Assembly: GCA_964291335.2 (NCBI GenBank)
Contig: OZ219748.1
Location: 2,666,001-2,730,000 of the forward strand
Origin: G964291335 sp964291335
GTDB lineage: Bacteria; Chloroflexota; Dehalococcoidia; Lucifugimonadales; UBA3495
Reading direction: 5' to 3'
DNA length: 64,000 nt
Within the stretch, counting starts at the first letter, position 1; each line of letters opens with the position of its first letter. The translations under genes were made by a program, and so were the position numbers. Below are positions 34,397 to 43,054 of this stretch, piece after piece. The notes below the pieces were generated by a model. It had not been told where the DNA came from. It ran no database searches and saw only the letters and a list, made by a program, of their open reading frames with translations.

Positions 34397-35573
34397 AGAA
34401 CGCCTCACTGCATTCGCCGAGCAAGTCGGATTCGAGATCAAGATCGAACCCGACATAATCCGAGCAGTCGGCGTTCCCTGTATCTTCAAAGGTGGACATC
34501 ATGGGACCTGTACCATAGAAACGTCTTACGACTCTTCTACAGGGAAACCAGATTCATATATCGGGCAAGCATCCCATGCAGTCCGTATTACTACTGACGG
34601 AGGCTGCGACGGACGTGTTTATCAAGCTGATGGGACCCCTATTGGGAACCTTATCAGCAGTGATGGAAATACTTGGTCAGAAATCTCGATTCAGAAAAGT
34701 ACCCAAGTCAATTCAGAATCAGCTGAGTCTGCCAGAGATTTGATCTACCGCTATGCGAAGCAAATCGTTGGCGCTGCCTTTGCTGCTAGGTATTCTGAAT
34801 CTGATCATCCCACTGTGCCTGACCCTTTCAACATACCCAATACTTTCGAGGGCCGGGCAGCGATAGCACCAATCCAAGACCATGTCCGAGGTAAGCGCAT
34901 TGCAATTATTGGATTAGGAGGAACCGGCGCCTATCTACTGGACCTCATAGCAAAAACGCCTGTGTCGGAAATCCATCTGTTGGATTCAGACTGTATTGAG
35001 CCACATACCCTCATGCGAGCTCCAGGAGGACCTACCACTGAGGAGATTGAGCAAGTTCTAGCAGGCTCTTTGAGCAAAGTCGATTACTATCACACCAAGT
35101 ACAAACCTCTTCGGAAAGGAATTCACCCACATCCTATCCGAGTGGAAAACTCAGCGATGTTCGCTGAGTTCCTGTCAGAGCATCCTATTGATTATGCCTT
35201 CGTATGTATTGACCAACTGACCGATGGCGATACCTCGCGTCAAGATTTTGTGTACCATGCTCTCTCTGATGCAGGCATTCCATTTATAGATTCAGGTGTA
35301 AGCATAACTCTGGAAAATTGCACAGTTACAGGTACCATTACGACAAGTTTCTATGAAGCAGGCTCTCATGTGTGGCAGAATGCCATACCGAACGCCAAGA
35401 TTGCGGGCGATGTCCCAGGCTACCGTAACATCCAGCTTCCAGAGGTAAACGCGGCGGCTGCTACATTTGCACTTATGGAGTGGCGCCGACGCACTAATCA
35501 GTATGCACCAGAATCCCCTTCATTTCTGCATAAGTTCAGGATTGAGAAAGCTAAAATTCTCTACCCGAAATAA
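34386..35573 (+). CDS. ThiF/E1-like adenylyltransferase
   Basis: 396 residues. The Rossmann core begins at about residue 170 with IAIIGLGGTGAYLLDLIAK and continues HLLDSDCIEPHTL, then DYAFVCIDQ, the typical ATP- and adenylate-binding pattern of ThiF/MoeB/E1 enzymes that activate the C terminus of ubiquitin-like proteins. The N-terminal 160 residues (VGVPCIFKGGHHGTC, SYIGQASHAVRI) are a separate domain, possibly a degraded E2-like or metal-binding domain; I cannot confirm a catalytic E2 Cys. ATG 34386 inside the end of the ubiquitin-like gene is chosen over 34293, because the homology begins there. No JAB-type protease gene is adjacent. Confidence 0.85.
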   Translation: MYHKERLTAFAEQVGFEIKIEPDIIRAVGVPCIFKGGHHGTCTIETSYDSSTGKPDSYIGQASHAVRITTDGGCDGRVYQADGTPIGNLISSDGNTWSEISIQKSTQVNSESAESARDLIYRYAKQIVGAAFAARYSESDHPTVPDPFNIPNTFEGRAAIAPIQDHVRGKRIAIIGLGGTGAYLLDLIAKTPVSEIHLLDSDCIEPHTLMRAPGGPTTEEIEQVLAGSLSKVDYYHTKYKPLRKGIHPHPIRVENSAMFAEFLSEHPIDYAFVCIDQLTDGDTSRQDFVYHALSDAGIPFIDSGVSITLENCTVTGTITTSFYEAGSHVWQNAIPNAKIAGDVPGYRNIQLPEVNAAAATFALMEWRRRTNQYAPESPSFLHKFRIEKAKILYPK

Positions 35574-35591
35574 GTCGCGGAAGTTGCCTTA

Positions 35592-35999
35592 GTGAAGCTC
35601 CGTCCTATATTCGTGGAAGTATTACCTCCGTTACACTCAATCAAGGACGGAGAACTTTGGATCAGCCACAAGCATAGAACAGTTAATCTACGTTGCCCAT
35701 GTGGTTGTGGAGATCTAACAGTGCTATCACTCCACCCCAGTCGATGGCACATATACTTTGATGGAAAATCCATCTCGTTGAAAGGCCCCACTGGGGGGTC
35801 TGTATGGGCCCGTTCCGGTTGTGGTAGTCACTACTTCATACGGAACAACACAGTTGTTTGGTTGCCTCGGATTGATAATCGTCTCAGCAAAACGTACGAT
35901 GAAACCGAATTGACTCGCATGATTAGGGCAACTGCTCCACGGCATAATCTTGGTTCACTATTTCGGAGAATGTGGCGAGCGTTGTCAACTCGTAAATAA
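35592..35999 (+). CDS. DUF6527-like zinc-binding protein
   Basis: 135 residues, start GTG 35592. Its pattern is GELWISHKHRTVNLRCPCGCGD, SLHPSRWHIYFDGKSISLKGP, then CGSHYFIRNNTVVW. This fits DUF6527, a Cys-rich family which, to my knowledge, is seen next to multiubiquitin and ThiF genes. The CPCGCG and the CxSHY pair probably bind zinc. Its role in such operons is not known; a ligase or protease adaptor role has to be tested. It lies 18 bp after the E1-like gene and ends the operon. Confidence 0.8.
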   Translation: MKLRPIFVEVLPPLHSIKDGELWISHKHRTVNLRCPCGCGDLTVLSLHPSRWHIYFDGKSISLKGPTGGSVWARSGCGSHYFIRNNTVVWLPRIDNRLSKTYDETELTRMIRATAPRHNLGSLFRRMWRALSTRK

Positions 36000-36053
36000 C
36001 CGTCGCTGTAAAATGCACTTCACGAACTGACAAAACTGAGAGGCCTGAATCTC

Positions 36054-36890
36054 ATGGACAAAGCTACTACCTCAAACTACGACCGGCGTACCGTGCCAGT
36101 TCTGGAAACCATCAGGGATATCATTGAACCGGCAGACATTCTCCTGTTCGGCTCTCGGGCCAGAGGAGATTGGAACGATAACTCCGACATTGACATCCTG
36201 ACCATCGCTGAATGGCAGCCGGATACCAAACGCAAGTACCAACAAGCTCTGCTGGATGGTCAGGCAAAGGCGTTGGAAATCTACGGTCATCAAGTCAAAA
36301 TAGACTTGGTACGCTACAGCCCGGCCGATTTCGAGTACTACCGTCAGGCTAAAACACACCTGACTCATTCCGCTACCAGGGAAGGCATCAGTATGACCGG
36401 AGAAGCAACGGGCTGCGGGAACCGGTACCCAGAACCGAAACCCAACAGATGGCCCGACGTTGAGCAGCGTTTCACCAACTATCAGCGTCAGGTGCTGGCC
36501 GCACAGAACAATTTAGACGCAGGTCTCGGCTACGAAGAAGTCGGCTACAATATGCAGCGTTGCTTGGAAAATGCACTGAAAGGTTTTCTTGCCTACCTGG
36601 AATTCAATGACGGGCAGGACAACAGATGGCAACAAATCCATGACATCGGATTACTGCAAAATGCAGTTATGACCTTCGAACCAGGCCGACAGGCTCTCGG
36701 CAGCAACGATTTCTCGTTCCTCACCGACTACGCAATTACCATCCCGTACCAGGGGGTTCAGGACCCTCTCCCCGACGAAGCCAGCGTTCTGGATCAAATC
36801 AAGGAAACAGTCCAGGAGATGATGCGATTTGTCGAAAACGACGCCGGTCTGGACCTGCCTCGGTACAGCCCACCGGGCCCCAGGAATTGA
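36054..36890 (+). CDS. MNT nucleotidyltransferase fused to a HEPN-like domain (second copy)
   Basis: 278 residues with the same order as the 16783 protein: LLFGSRARGDWNDNSDIDIL as the nucleotidyltransferase core (GSRARGD and the DID metal pair), a linker of about 40 residues rich in Pro, then a helical HEPN-like domain (NYQRQVLAAQNNLDAGLGYEE, NMQRCLENALKGFLAYLE, QIHDIGLLQNAV). The H in IHDIG is in the position of the HEPN histidine. It is a self-contained toxin-antitoxin-like fusion at the end of the ubiquitin-like cassette, 54 bp after the DUF6527 gene. Its base composition is between those of the cassette and the GC-rich flanks. Confidence 0.8.
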   Translation: MDKATTSNYDRRTVPVLETIRDIIEPADILLFGSRARGDWNDNSDIDILTIAEWQPDTKRKYQQALLDGQAKALEIYGHQVKIDLVRYSPADFEYYRQAKTHLTHSATREGISMTGEATGCGNRYPEPKPNRWPDVEQRFTNYQRQVLAAQNNLDAGLGYEEVGYNMQRCLENALKGFLAYLEFNDGQDNRWQQIHDIGLLQNAVMTFEPGRQALGSNDFSFLTDYAITIPYQGVQDPLPDEASVLDQIKETVQEMMRFVENDAGLDLPRYSPPGPRN

Positions 36891-36984
36891 ACCGATTACT
36901 TCTCACCAGGCCACGCGGCTATACCGGCAGAAACTATACACCCGTTCATTCATCAGCCATACTCTTTCCTGACACCCCTACTCG

Positions 36985-37082
36985 CCACAGTGAGCAAGCC
37001 AACTCTCCCACGACCAGCCGTAAAAACTGACACCAGGCAACGCAGTCAACGGCGGTGGGATGAACCCGTCATTCCTATGGAA
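36985..37082. repeat. Cassette-tail repeat R2, copy a
   Basis: Matches 39158-39240: AGCAAGCC, CCAGCCGTAAAA and TGAACCC are shared in the same order and spacing. On the minus strand both copies encode FYGW-(S/P)-WES after a DDGF or NDGF word, so it may be the tail of a small gene. Copy a lies behind the ubiquitin-like/MNT-HEPN cassette, copy b behind the DUF433/HNH-like cassette. The whole gap 36891-37427 holds no supported gene. Confidence 0.65.
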
Positions 37083-37213
37083 AGAATCGGGGGACTTCAT
37101 TGCTCGGCTTGAAACCTGATACCACCCGGCACAACATCCCGATTGGCATATCACTCTATGAAAATCATAAACTCCACCAAAATCGTGGACTGATACGAAG
37201 AAATGCAAATCCT

Positions 37214-37416
37214 TATAGCCCAAGACCCTGCGATGAACACCGTGGCACACTGGCTGATCGGAAGACACTCCCAAGATCAGCCAGACACTACTGCAACCCA
37301 TGCCCGTTCTCCAGGATGTTTGACCACCCCACCGACAGCCGGATAAAATCGGATCCCACCACAATACCGAGAGGCGGGAAATATAACTCTGCTCCCGAAC
37401 CCACTGGAAAATTCAG
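37214..37416 (+). repeat. Promoter-leader repeat R1, copy b (before the DUF433 cassette)
   Basis: Counterpart of 31846-32031. The promoter boxes TTGACC and TAAAAT (37320-37325, 37344-37349) and the leader end CCCGAACCCACTGGAAAATT are kept. It stands directly before DUF433. Confidence 0.8.
37320..37349 (+). promoter_or_regulatory. Sigma-70 type promoter within R1 copy b
   Basis: TTGACC, 18-bp spacer, TAAAAT; leader of about 75 nt to the DUF433 start. Confidence 0.65.
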
Positions 37417-37427
37417 AAGTAAACACC

Positions 37428-37676
37428 ATGCCTGACAACCCGGAACTGCTCAAACGAATCACTGCCCGCCCCGACGTCTTCGGCGGCAAGCCGATTATCC
37501 GGGACATGCGAATATCCGTAGCTCTGATTCTCAGCCTGCTGAGCCAGGGACAAACTGCCGAAGAGCTACTGGAAGGATACCCCGAACTGGAGCCAGAAGA
37601 CATTCGGGCCTGCATCGCCTATGCACATGCGGTAATCGCCGGCGATCGTCTATCCACAATTCCGATTGTCGCATAG
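37428..37676 (+). CDS. DUF433 antitoxin-like protein
   Basis: 82 residues that match DUF433 from end to end: LLKRITARPDVFGGKPIIRDMRISVALILSLLSQG, then TAEELLEGYPELEPEDIRACIAYA. DUF433 proteins are DNA-binding antitoxin candidates encoded just before a PIN-like DUF5615 toxin. Here the downstream toxin frame is damaged, so the antitoxin may be an orphan that still regulates its own promoter (R1). Confidence 0.88.
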   Translation: MPDNPELLKRITARPDVFGGKPIIRDMRISVALILSLLSQGQTAEELLEGYPELEPEDIRACIAYAHAVIAGDRLSTIPIVA

Positions 37677-37798
37677 TAAGATTCCCGATTGACCTTTGCG
37701 CCGGCACAAGACTGGCCGAATGACTGCGCAATGCAGGGCATGATGTGATCGAAGCTTACAGTTCAGGCAAGGATCCCGACGATCTTGCTCTATGGTGA
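37676..37798 (+). pseudogene. Remnant of a DUF5615 PIN-like toxin
   Basis: Just behind DUF433 the frame RFPIDLCAGTRLAE-stop-LRNAGHDVIEAYSSGKDPDD fits the start of DUF5615 (RFxxDxCAGRxLAEWLRxxGHDVxE). The stop is TGA at 37721 where Trp is expected, and the codon where a GTG start would overlap the DUF433 stop is GTA (37676). A second TGA at 37796 ends the frame, and the rest of the PIN domain is absent. The toxin is therefore inactive. Confidence 0.72.
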
Positions 37799-37827
37799 AC
37801 GAGAATTATACGAGGAGCATGCTATCG

Positions 37828-39006
37828 GTGAATGTAATAAGACGCAAACAGAAGGGAAGCAAGCAACATAACAGGCAAGTTAAACAACAGCGTACAAAAC
37901 TTCTGCTACATAGTGGAGTTACTAGACGCAAGCTCGAAAAAACACTGAGCAGAATCAATCAGATCGACATATCAATGCGGAAAGCCAACCTCCAGTGCGA
38001 GGTGCCAACCACAAATCAACACCCTAAACACTCCCGTGAAATGAACAACTGCCACATCATAGGAAAAAGATGGCTTGAGAAAACTCGCTACAAAAAAACG
38101 ACCTTGCTTTCATGGCGTACCAGCCCCAGGCAACTCGCAGAAATAATAGCAGATGTAGTTACTCGTATAGACAATACACCTCTTGAGCTCGGACCGATGC
38201 TGTTACCCCGATTAGATCGTTTTCCCCCACGACCTACTCCTGACAAAGAATGCAAATACACAGTCGCCTGCCGAGCACACGACGGGGTAGCATACCTCAA
38301 AGTCGACGATCCCAACGCTGATCTCAACGATCCAGAAGTGCATTTCCAGCTCGGATTTAGGGCAATCTCGTCCTACGCAGCGTGGGCTGAAGGATGCAAG
38401 CTTTATTCTGAAGGCTATCTTAATAAAGCACTACTGAACAACAAAGTCCTAAGTCAAATTCCAGGACTAAGATCTGTTACATTAGACGGATATTACCGCG
38501 CTTGTCACAAGACAGTTGAAGAACAAGCTTTAACTAACGAACTTAATCAATGGCAAAATTTTTACATAACCTCAGACTATCGAGCTATAGCCACTGCCCG
38601 CTCCACTACTGAGGCAAGAATAGCCATGACCGGTTGTGGGTTCTGGGGACAATCATTCGGTAAACACATAGTCGGCACGGTGTTAACCGGCTACACCGAT
38701 AATTTGACTGATACTACCCCAACGGAAATAATCCTCAGCTGTCGGAAATCGCAATTATTCCTCTATAAGCTACTGCAACCCTTACACCTACGGTTGAAAG
38801 CCCTTTTACTAGCACGAAAGATAAAGAGCAACAAAGGCATTAAAGCTATAGTTGATTTCGCCAGTGTGTGGGAATTTTTCTACGTAGCCGATAAAGACTA
38901 CCGAACACACCTCAAAGCAAATGAAACCGAGTACATTGAGGAAAAAGTAGCACAAACTAAGCTTAAATCCCTGATGGCTCCACCAATACACAAAACAGTA
39001 GCATAG
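37828..39006 (+). CDS. Hypothetical protein with an HNH-like Cys/His N-terminal motif
   Basis: About 392 residues, AT-rich codon use, basic N terminus. The motif NNCHIIGKRWLEK at about residue 70, followed later by CRAHDGVAYLKVDDPN and FQLGFRAISSYAA, resembles a family in defence loci in which a CHxI(S/G)xxxLxx segment and a C-x-x-HD segment are conserved, reminiscent of an HNH or treble-clef fold. The start is uncertain: GTG 37828 has GAGGAG 10 bp upstream, ATG 37819 is too close to it, and ATG 37792 lacks a site. The role is unknown; by position it belongs to the same cassette as DUF433. Confidence 0.6.
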   Translation: MNVIRRKQKGSKQHNRQVKQQRTKLLLHSGVTRRKLEKTLSRINQIDISMRKANLQCEVPTTNQHPKHSREMNNCHIIGKRWLEKTRYKKTTLLSWRTSPRQLAEIIADVVTRIDNTPLELGPMLLPRLDRFPPRPTPDKECKYTVACRAHDGVAYLKVDDPNADLNDPEVHFQLGFRAISSYAAWAEGCKLYSEGYLNKALLNNKVLSQIPGLRSVTLDGYYRACHKTVEEQALTNELNQWQNFYITSDYRAIATARSTTEARIAMTGCGFWGQSFGKHIVGTVLTGYTDNLTDTTPTEIILSCRKSQLFLYKLLQPLHLRLKALLLARKIKSNKGIKAIVDFASVWEFFYVADKDYRTHLKANETEYIEEKVAQTKLKSLMAPPIHKTVA

Positions 39007-39018
39007 GTGCCTCGTTCC

Positions 39019-39035
39019 TGTTCTCAGTGAGAACA
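39019..39035. promoter_or_regulatory. Palindrome TGTTCTCA-G-TGAGAACA after the HNH-like gene
   Basis: Perfect 8-bp arms around one base, 13 bp after the stop codon. Too short and without a T-run for a strong terminator; more like an operator. Confidence 0.4.
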
Positions 39036-39157
39036 AGTTACCAAGATTACTCTGCACACCAAGCTCGATACTATCTACTAACCTGCCTGCAAGGAAACCA
39101 TCCCCTAGCTGATCGAAAATCCGTCCCAAGTAATTGACCAGCCAGAACAACACTATA

Positions 39158-39240
39158 AGCAAGCCGACTCCCACGGCCAGCCGTAAAACCGACGCCGGTC
39201 AACGATGGTAGTCTGAACCCATCATCAACCGGGTTGAACG
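39158..39240. repeat. Cassette-tail repeat R2, copy b
   Basis: Partner of 36985-37082; marks the right edge of the AT-rich block. GC-rich sequence resumes here. Confidence 0.65.
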
Positions 39241-39242
39241 GC

Positions 39243-39938
39243 ATGACCAGGCGTCCCCATAGCATTGGCAAAAAGCCATCCCCCACCGCAATACCGGCGC
39301 CGAACTCCGTCCGGCAATCCGACGCCATCGCCCTGCTTAAGACCATCCCCAACCGATACGTGGATCTGCTCCTCACCGATATACCCTACGAACAAGTGAA
39401 CAAGCCCTCCGGCGGACTGCGCCGGATCGACAAGGGTCAGGCCAATGAACTGAACTTCAACCCTCTGGAATTCGCCCACCATACCCTGCGGGTTACCAGA
39501 GGCAGCGCCGTTATCTTCTGCGGAAAAGAACAGTTCAGTCTGCTCTACGAACATTTTGACCGCCAGGGATTTACCACCCGAATGATTGTCTGGGAGAAAA
39601 CCAATCCGATGCCGATGAACGGAAAGCACATATTTCTCTCCGGCGTAGAATGCGCGGTTCACTTCCGAAAGCCGGGCGCAGCCTTCAACGGCCACTGCCG
39701 GAACACAGTCTTCCGGTTCCCCAACGGAAGCAGCCGCCGGCACCCCACGGAAAAAACGCTCGCACTGTTCCGGGAACTGATCGAACTGCTGACCAACCCG
39801 GGAGATCTGGTCTGCGACCCATGTATCGGCGCCGGCACTACCGCCGTCGCCTGCCAGCAGCTGAACCGCCGCTGGATCGGCGGCGACATCAACCCCGAAT
39901 ACGTTCACCTGACCAACAACCGACTGGGACAGCTGTGA
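39243..39938 (+). CDS. DNA methyltransferase, N6/N4 type (DIPY variant)
   Basis: 231 residues. The catalytic motif is DLLLTDIPYEQ at about residue 44, in which DIPY replaces the usual DPPY, a variant seen in phage-type adenine methylases. GSAVIFCGKEQF and MIVWEKTNP follow, and the SAM-binding motif is LVCDPCIGAGTTAVACQQLNRRWIGGDI near the C terminus, so the order is that of the beta class. No restriction gene is adjacent, so it is an orphan methylase, phage-derived or regulatory. ATG 39243 is used; TTG 39234 is also possible, and neither has a clear ribosome binding site. Confidence 0.88.
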   Translation: MTRRPHSIGKKPSPTAIPAPNSVRQSDAIALLKTIPNRYVDLLLTDIPYEQVNKPSGGLRRIDKGQANELNFNPLEFAHHTLRVTRGSAVIFCGKEQFSLLYEHFDRQGFTTRMIVWEKTNPMPMNGKHIFLSGVECAVHFRKPGAAFNGHCRNTVFRFPNGSSRRHPTEKTLALFRELIELLTNPGDLVCDPCIGAGTTAVACQQLNRRWIGGDINPEYVHLTNNRLGQL

Positions 39939-40291
39939 AAATCGTCAAACTCACCCGGATCCTGGACTACTACGACGGAATACAGACCTTCGCCGCCGAA
40001 GACCCCGCCGGCAGTCAATACGTCTGCGTAATGATTGATACCGTCGGCGACTTCGGACGCTACGCCGTCGTCAACGCAAGCCCCCAGCGCATGAACGACT
40101 TTATGACCGGATCCGTCGACCTGCGCACCCTGATGCTGGAAACTCCCGGAGGGAAATGGTACATTGCCACCGCCGACGGAACCATCGACGATCCCCTGCT
40201 TCTCGAACCTCAGAGTCAGCCCATGACCGACGCCAACTGCCTGCCGGAGGCCGGCTTTTTCATCGCTGACCCGGTACGAGAAAACCAGTGA
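39935..40291 (+). CDS. Hypothetical protein coupled to the methyltransferase
   Basis: 118 residues, start GTG 39935 overlapping the methylase stop (GTGA). Mostly beta structure: KIVKLTRILDYYDGIQTFAAED, YVCVMIDTVGDFGRYAVVNAS, GGKWYIATADG. No family recognised. Coupling suggests a role with the methylase or shared phage origin. Confidence 0.6.
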   Translation: MKIVKLTRILDYYDGIQTFAAEDPAGSQYVCVMIDTVGDFGRYAVVNASPQRMNDFMTGSVDLRTLMLETPGGKWYIATADGTIDDPLLLEPQSQPMTDANCLPEAGFFIADPVRENQ

Positions 40292-40302
40292 GAACAGGGA
40301 AA

Positions 40303-41053
40303 ATGACCAGCCCGATTACGCTAATCACCCACCCGGACCAACCCCCCCATCGCGGTTCTGCACCCGGCGGAAAACAACCCGGAACTATGGAATCTGACCT
40401 GGCTCAGGCCTCCCCAAGGCGCAAGGCAGGTCAGGTATATCCTGCAACAAGCGGAAAACAAAGTTCTCCCCCACGGCGGCGAAGTAATCCGGTTTCCCAT
40501 CCCACCGGAACTGCCGGAAACAATAGAACAGCAATGGTCCAACGACCGACCGGTTCCCGGCCAGGAAGGATACCGGGAAATACCCCTCATCCGGCCGGAC
40601 GACGACGGTCTGATCCATGACGATGATGATGACCGCACGCCGCTGCGCCGCATCAACTGCCCTACCTGCGTCTCCCGTATTGCCGAAAGCCGCGCCCGGA
40701 AGTACCGGGAAGCGACCGGCAGCGGGACCCGAACCATGTCCTGGCATAGTCAACGCACCGCCGACGCCTACGCCCGGCTGTCCCGGATCGAACTGGCAAT
40801 GACCCAACGCCCCGCCCGAAAGCAGCCCAAATACCCGGAGCCGGGGCCGGAACTCAGGCAAAGGTTCAACACCCTGGCAGCCCGCTGGGAACCGGAAACC
40901 CGGTCGGATCCCGGCACAAGCCACGAGCATCCCGACTACCGGGAAATCATCGGCCTGGGAACCGGCGCCGTGAAGCCGATTCTGGAAAGACTGGAAAAGC
41001 AGGGCGGGTACTGGTTCAACGCTCTGGCAGAAATCACCGGAGAGAATCCTTGA
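40303..41053 (+). pseudogene. Hypothetical gene split in a run of seven C
   Basis: ATG 40303 starts MTSPITLITHPDQPP; at the C7 run 40342-40348 one base too many moves the frame, and the next frame continues IAVLHPAENNPELWNLTW and stays open to 41053. It includes NCPTCVSRIAESRARKYRE, which looks like a Cys pair, and ends HEHPDYREIIGLGTGAVKPILERLEKQGGYWFNALAEITGENP in two helices that match the C-terminal domain of the 44027 protein. Without the indel it would be about 250 residues. A read error, a mutation or slippage-controlled expression are all possible. Confidence 0.6.
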
Positions 41054-41227
41054 AACATTATCCTCCACCGAATTACTCTGCAAACAGAAAGTTCGCATTC
41101 ACCCTTTTGCACCACTCCGGATCCCGGCAGCGCCCCGTCCTCTCAGACGAGTGAGAACTGAAACTGACCAAATCAGCACAAGGGCAAAAGACTAACCTGC
41201 CCCTGGGAAAACAGTAATGGCCGCTGC

Positions 41228-41497
41228 CTACCGGCCGTCAATACGCTCTCCGATAATGAGCAGACCCGGGACCTGGTAGTAAAACCCAAGAGTCAAAATG
41301 GCAAGCAAAAGATTAATAATAATCTTGAAAAAATTGAACCGGTCATCAACAACAAAAGCAACCCGGTAACCCTGATCATTCAATTCAGGCAATACACGCT
41401 CCAAAGACTTGCCACGGCTCTCCCCCATAAACGCCGGTATCCACCCGCCCCGACCGGAAACCCGCATCTGAATATTCACCGGCTTTGACTGCAGCAT
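41228..41497 (-). CDS. Small membrane protein
   Basis: 89 residues. A cytoplasmic part with GKSLERVLPELNDQGYRVAFVVDDRFNFF leads to one membrane span (IIINLLLAILTLGFYYQVPGLLIIG). I recall similar short proteins in which the NFFK-x-NLLL-x-ILTLGFYY stretch is conserved; no function is known. GGAG is 10 bp before ATG 41497. It is encoded opposite to its neighbours. Confidence 0.65.
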   Translation of the reverse strand: MLQSKPVNIQMRVSGRGGWIPAFMGESRGKSLERVLPELNDQGYRVAFVVDDRFNFFKIIINLLLAILTLGFYYQVPGLLIIGERIDGR

Positions 41498-41790
41498 AAA
41501 ACTCTCTCCAAATCGTTAATTCACCCGGAAACAAACGACCGGTTCAGACAGGAAAACTCAACCAGGCTATGCCTGAACACAACGCCGTCGATATTAAACC
41601 CAAACCGACACACGCACAAGCCATACAACCCCCGGTTCTATCTCTCAACACTCTCTCCCCGATTCCGCCAAATACGAACCGGAAAACCGACCCCCAATCG
41701 TGCCCCTTACAATCCGAACCATGCCCCGCACTACTGCCTGACGTTCCCAACACACCAAACCGAAAATACCTCCAATCAAAGGAACCGCCA

Positions 41791-42603
41791 ATGACCCAAC
41801 TCCACACCATCTCCCTGGGCGCCGGAGTTCAATCCTCCGTACTAGCCCTGCTGGCCAGCAGGGGCGACCTGACCCCCAGGCCCGACTGCGCCATCTTCGC
41901 CGATACCGGCTGGGAGCCACAGGCCGTTTACGACCATCTTGACTGGCTGGAAACCCAACTGACCTTTCCCGTCCACCGGGTCAGCGGCGGCAACCTCCGC
42001 TCCGACTTCCTCAACGGCGTACGACCCGACGGAACCCCACATACCACCATCCCGGTTTTCATCCGCAACCTGGAAGGCGGCAAAGGCATGGGCCGCCGCC
42101 AATGCACCCGATACTACAAAATCAACCCCATCCAGCAGGAAATCCGCCGACTGCTCGGACTGCAGCCCCGGCAGAAAGCTCCGAAATCCACCAAGGCGCT
42201 CACCTGGGTCGGCCTGTCCCTGGACGAGATCTACCGCATGAAACCCTCCGGCGTTCCCTGGATCGCCAATGAGTGGCCCCTCATCGACCGGCGTATGACC
42301 AGGCACGACTGCCAGCTATGGTTCGCCCATCATTACCCCGGACGATCCCTGCCCCGATCCGCCTGCATTGGCTGTCCCTACCATTCCGACGCCGAGTGGC
42401 TGAACATGAAAACCCGCGACCCCGACTCCTGGGCCGATGCCGTATATGTGGACCGGACTGCCCGGGCCAGCGCCCAGCGCGGTCTGGATGGAAAGATCTA
42501 CCTCCACCCAAGCCTCAAGCCCCTGGATGAAGTCAAGCTGGACAAGAACGAAGGGCAATTCTCTCTATGGGGAGAGGAATGCGACGGAATGTGCGGACTA
42601 TGA
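41791..42603 (+). CDS. PP-loop / PAPS-reductase-like ATP pyrophosphatase
   Basis: 270 residues. SLGAGVQSSVLALLA is the PP-loop that binds ATP, DCAIFADTGWEPQAVYDHL follows as in the PAPS-reductase group, and the C-terminal half has CTRYYKINPI and ACIGCPYHSDAEW, where several Cys could hold an iron-sulphur cluster or zinc. Members of this group activate a substrate by adenylation; phage and plasmid versions take part in nucleic-acid modification or defence (DndC-like) but the substrate here is unknown. ATG 41791 is chosen because AAGGA lies 8 bp upstream and the homology starts there. It overlaps the next gene by ATGA. Confidence 0.82.
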   Translation: MTQLHTISLGAGVQSSVLALLASRGDLTPRPDCAIFADTGWEPQAVYDHLDWLETQLTFPVHRVSGGNLRSDFLNGVRPDGTPHTTIPVFIRNLEGGKGMGRRQCTRYYKINPIQQEIRRLLGLQPRQKAPKSTKALTWVGLSLDEIYRMKPSGVPWIANEWPLIDRRMTRHDCQLWFAHHYPGRSLPRSACIGCPYHSDAEWLNMKTRDPDSWADAVYVDRTARASAQRGLDGKIYLHPSLKPLDEVKLDKNEGQFSLWGEECDGMCGL

Positions 42604-42911
42604 ACGGCCATCCTGAAGCAACCCACTTTGACTTCGCCCACACTCCAGGATCCCAAAGGCGCCATCCGACTCCGACCGTGGGAACAACGGACGAACCCGG
42701 CAGCAGGCATACTCCGGCAACCATCTTCCCGAAAGACGTTACCTGCCGGGAATGTCTCGACGGCATCCGGAGCAGTCAGTATCAACTGACGGTCAGGCAG
42801 GTAAAAAACATGACCCCGGACGAATTCGCCGCCTGGCTGGAAAGCTGCTGGGAAAAAGGAATCGGCAGCCGGTGGTGGCCGCCGGAACCCCCCGGACCCC
42901 CGGGGGGATGA
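42600..42911 (+). CDS. Hypothetical protein coupled to the PP-loop gene
   Basis: 103 residues. EATHFDFAHTPGSQ near the start, then VTCRECLDGIRSSQYQL, with a Cys pair, and MTPDEFAAWLESCWEKGI. No known family. The ATG overlaps the stop of the PP-loop gene, so they are co-translated. Confidence 0.55.
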   Translation: MNGHPEATHFDFAHTPGSQRRHPTPTVGTTDEPGSRHTPATIFPKDVTCRECLDGIRSSQYQLTVRQVKNMTPDEFAAWLESCWEKGIGSRWWPPEPPGPPGG

Positions 42912-43054
42912 AAAAGTGTGCCAAAGTTGACTGAGCCCCCCCGGTATCGGTAGCATAAATCGTACGGGGCCGTACCAGGATAAAGCGACTTTCACCCACA
43001 GGAGGATAAAACAAGTTACACCCGGCAATAACCGATACCACAAAGGCAGAGCGT

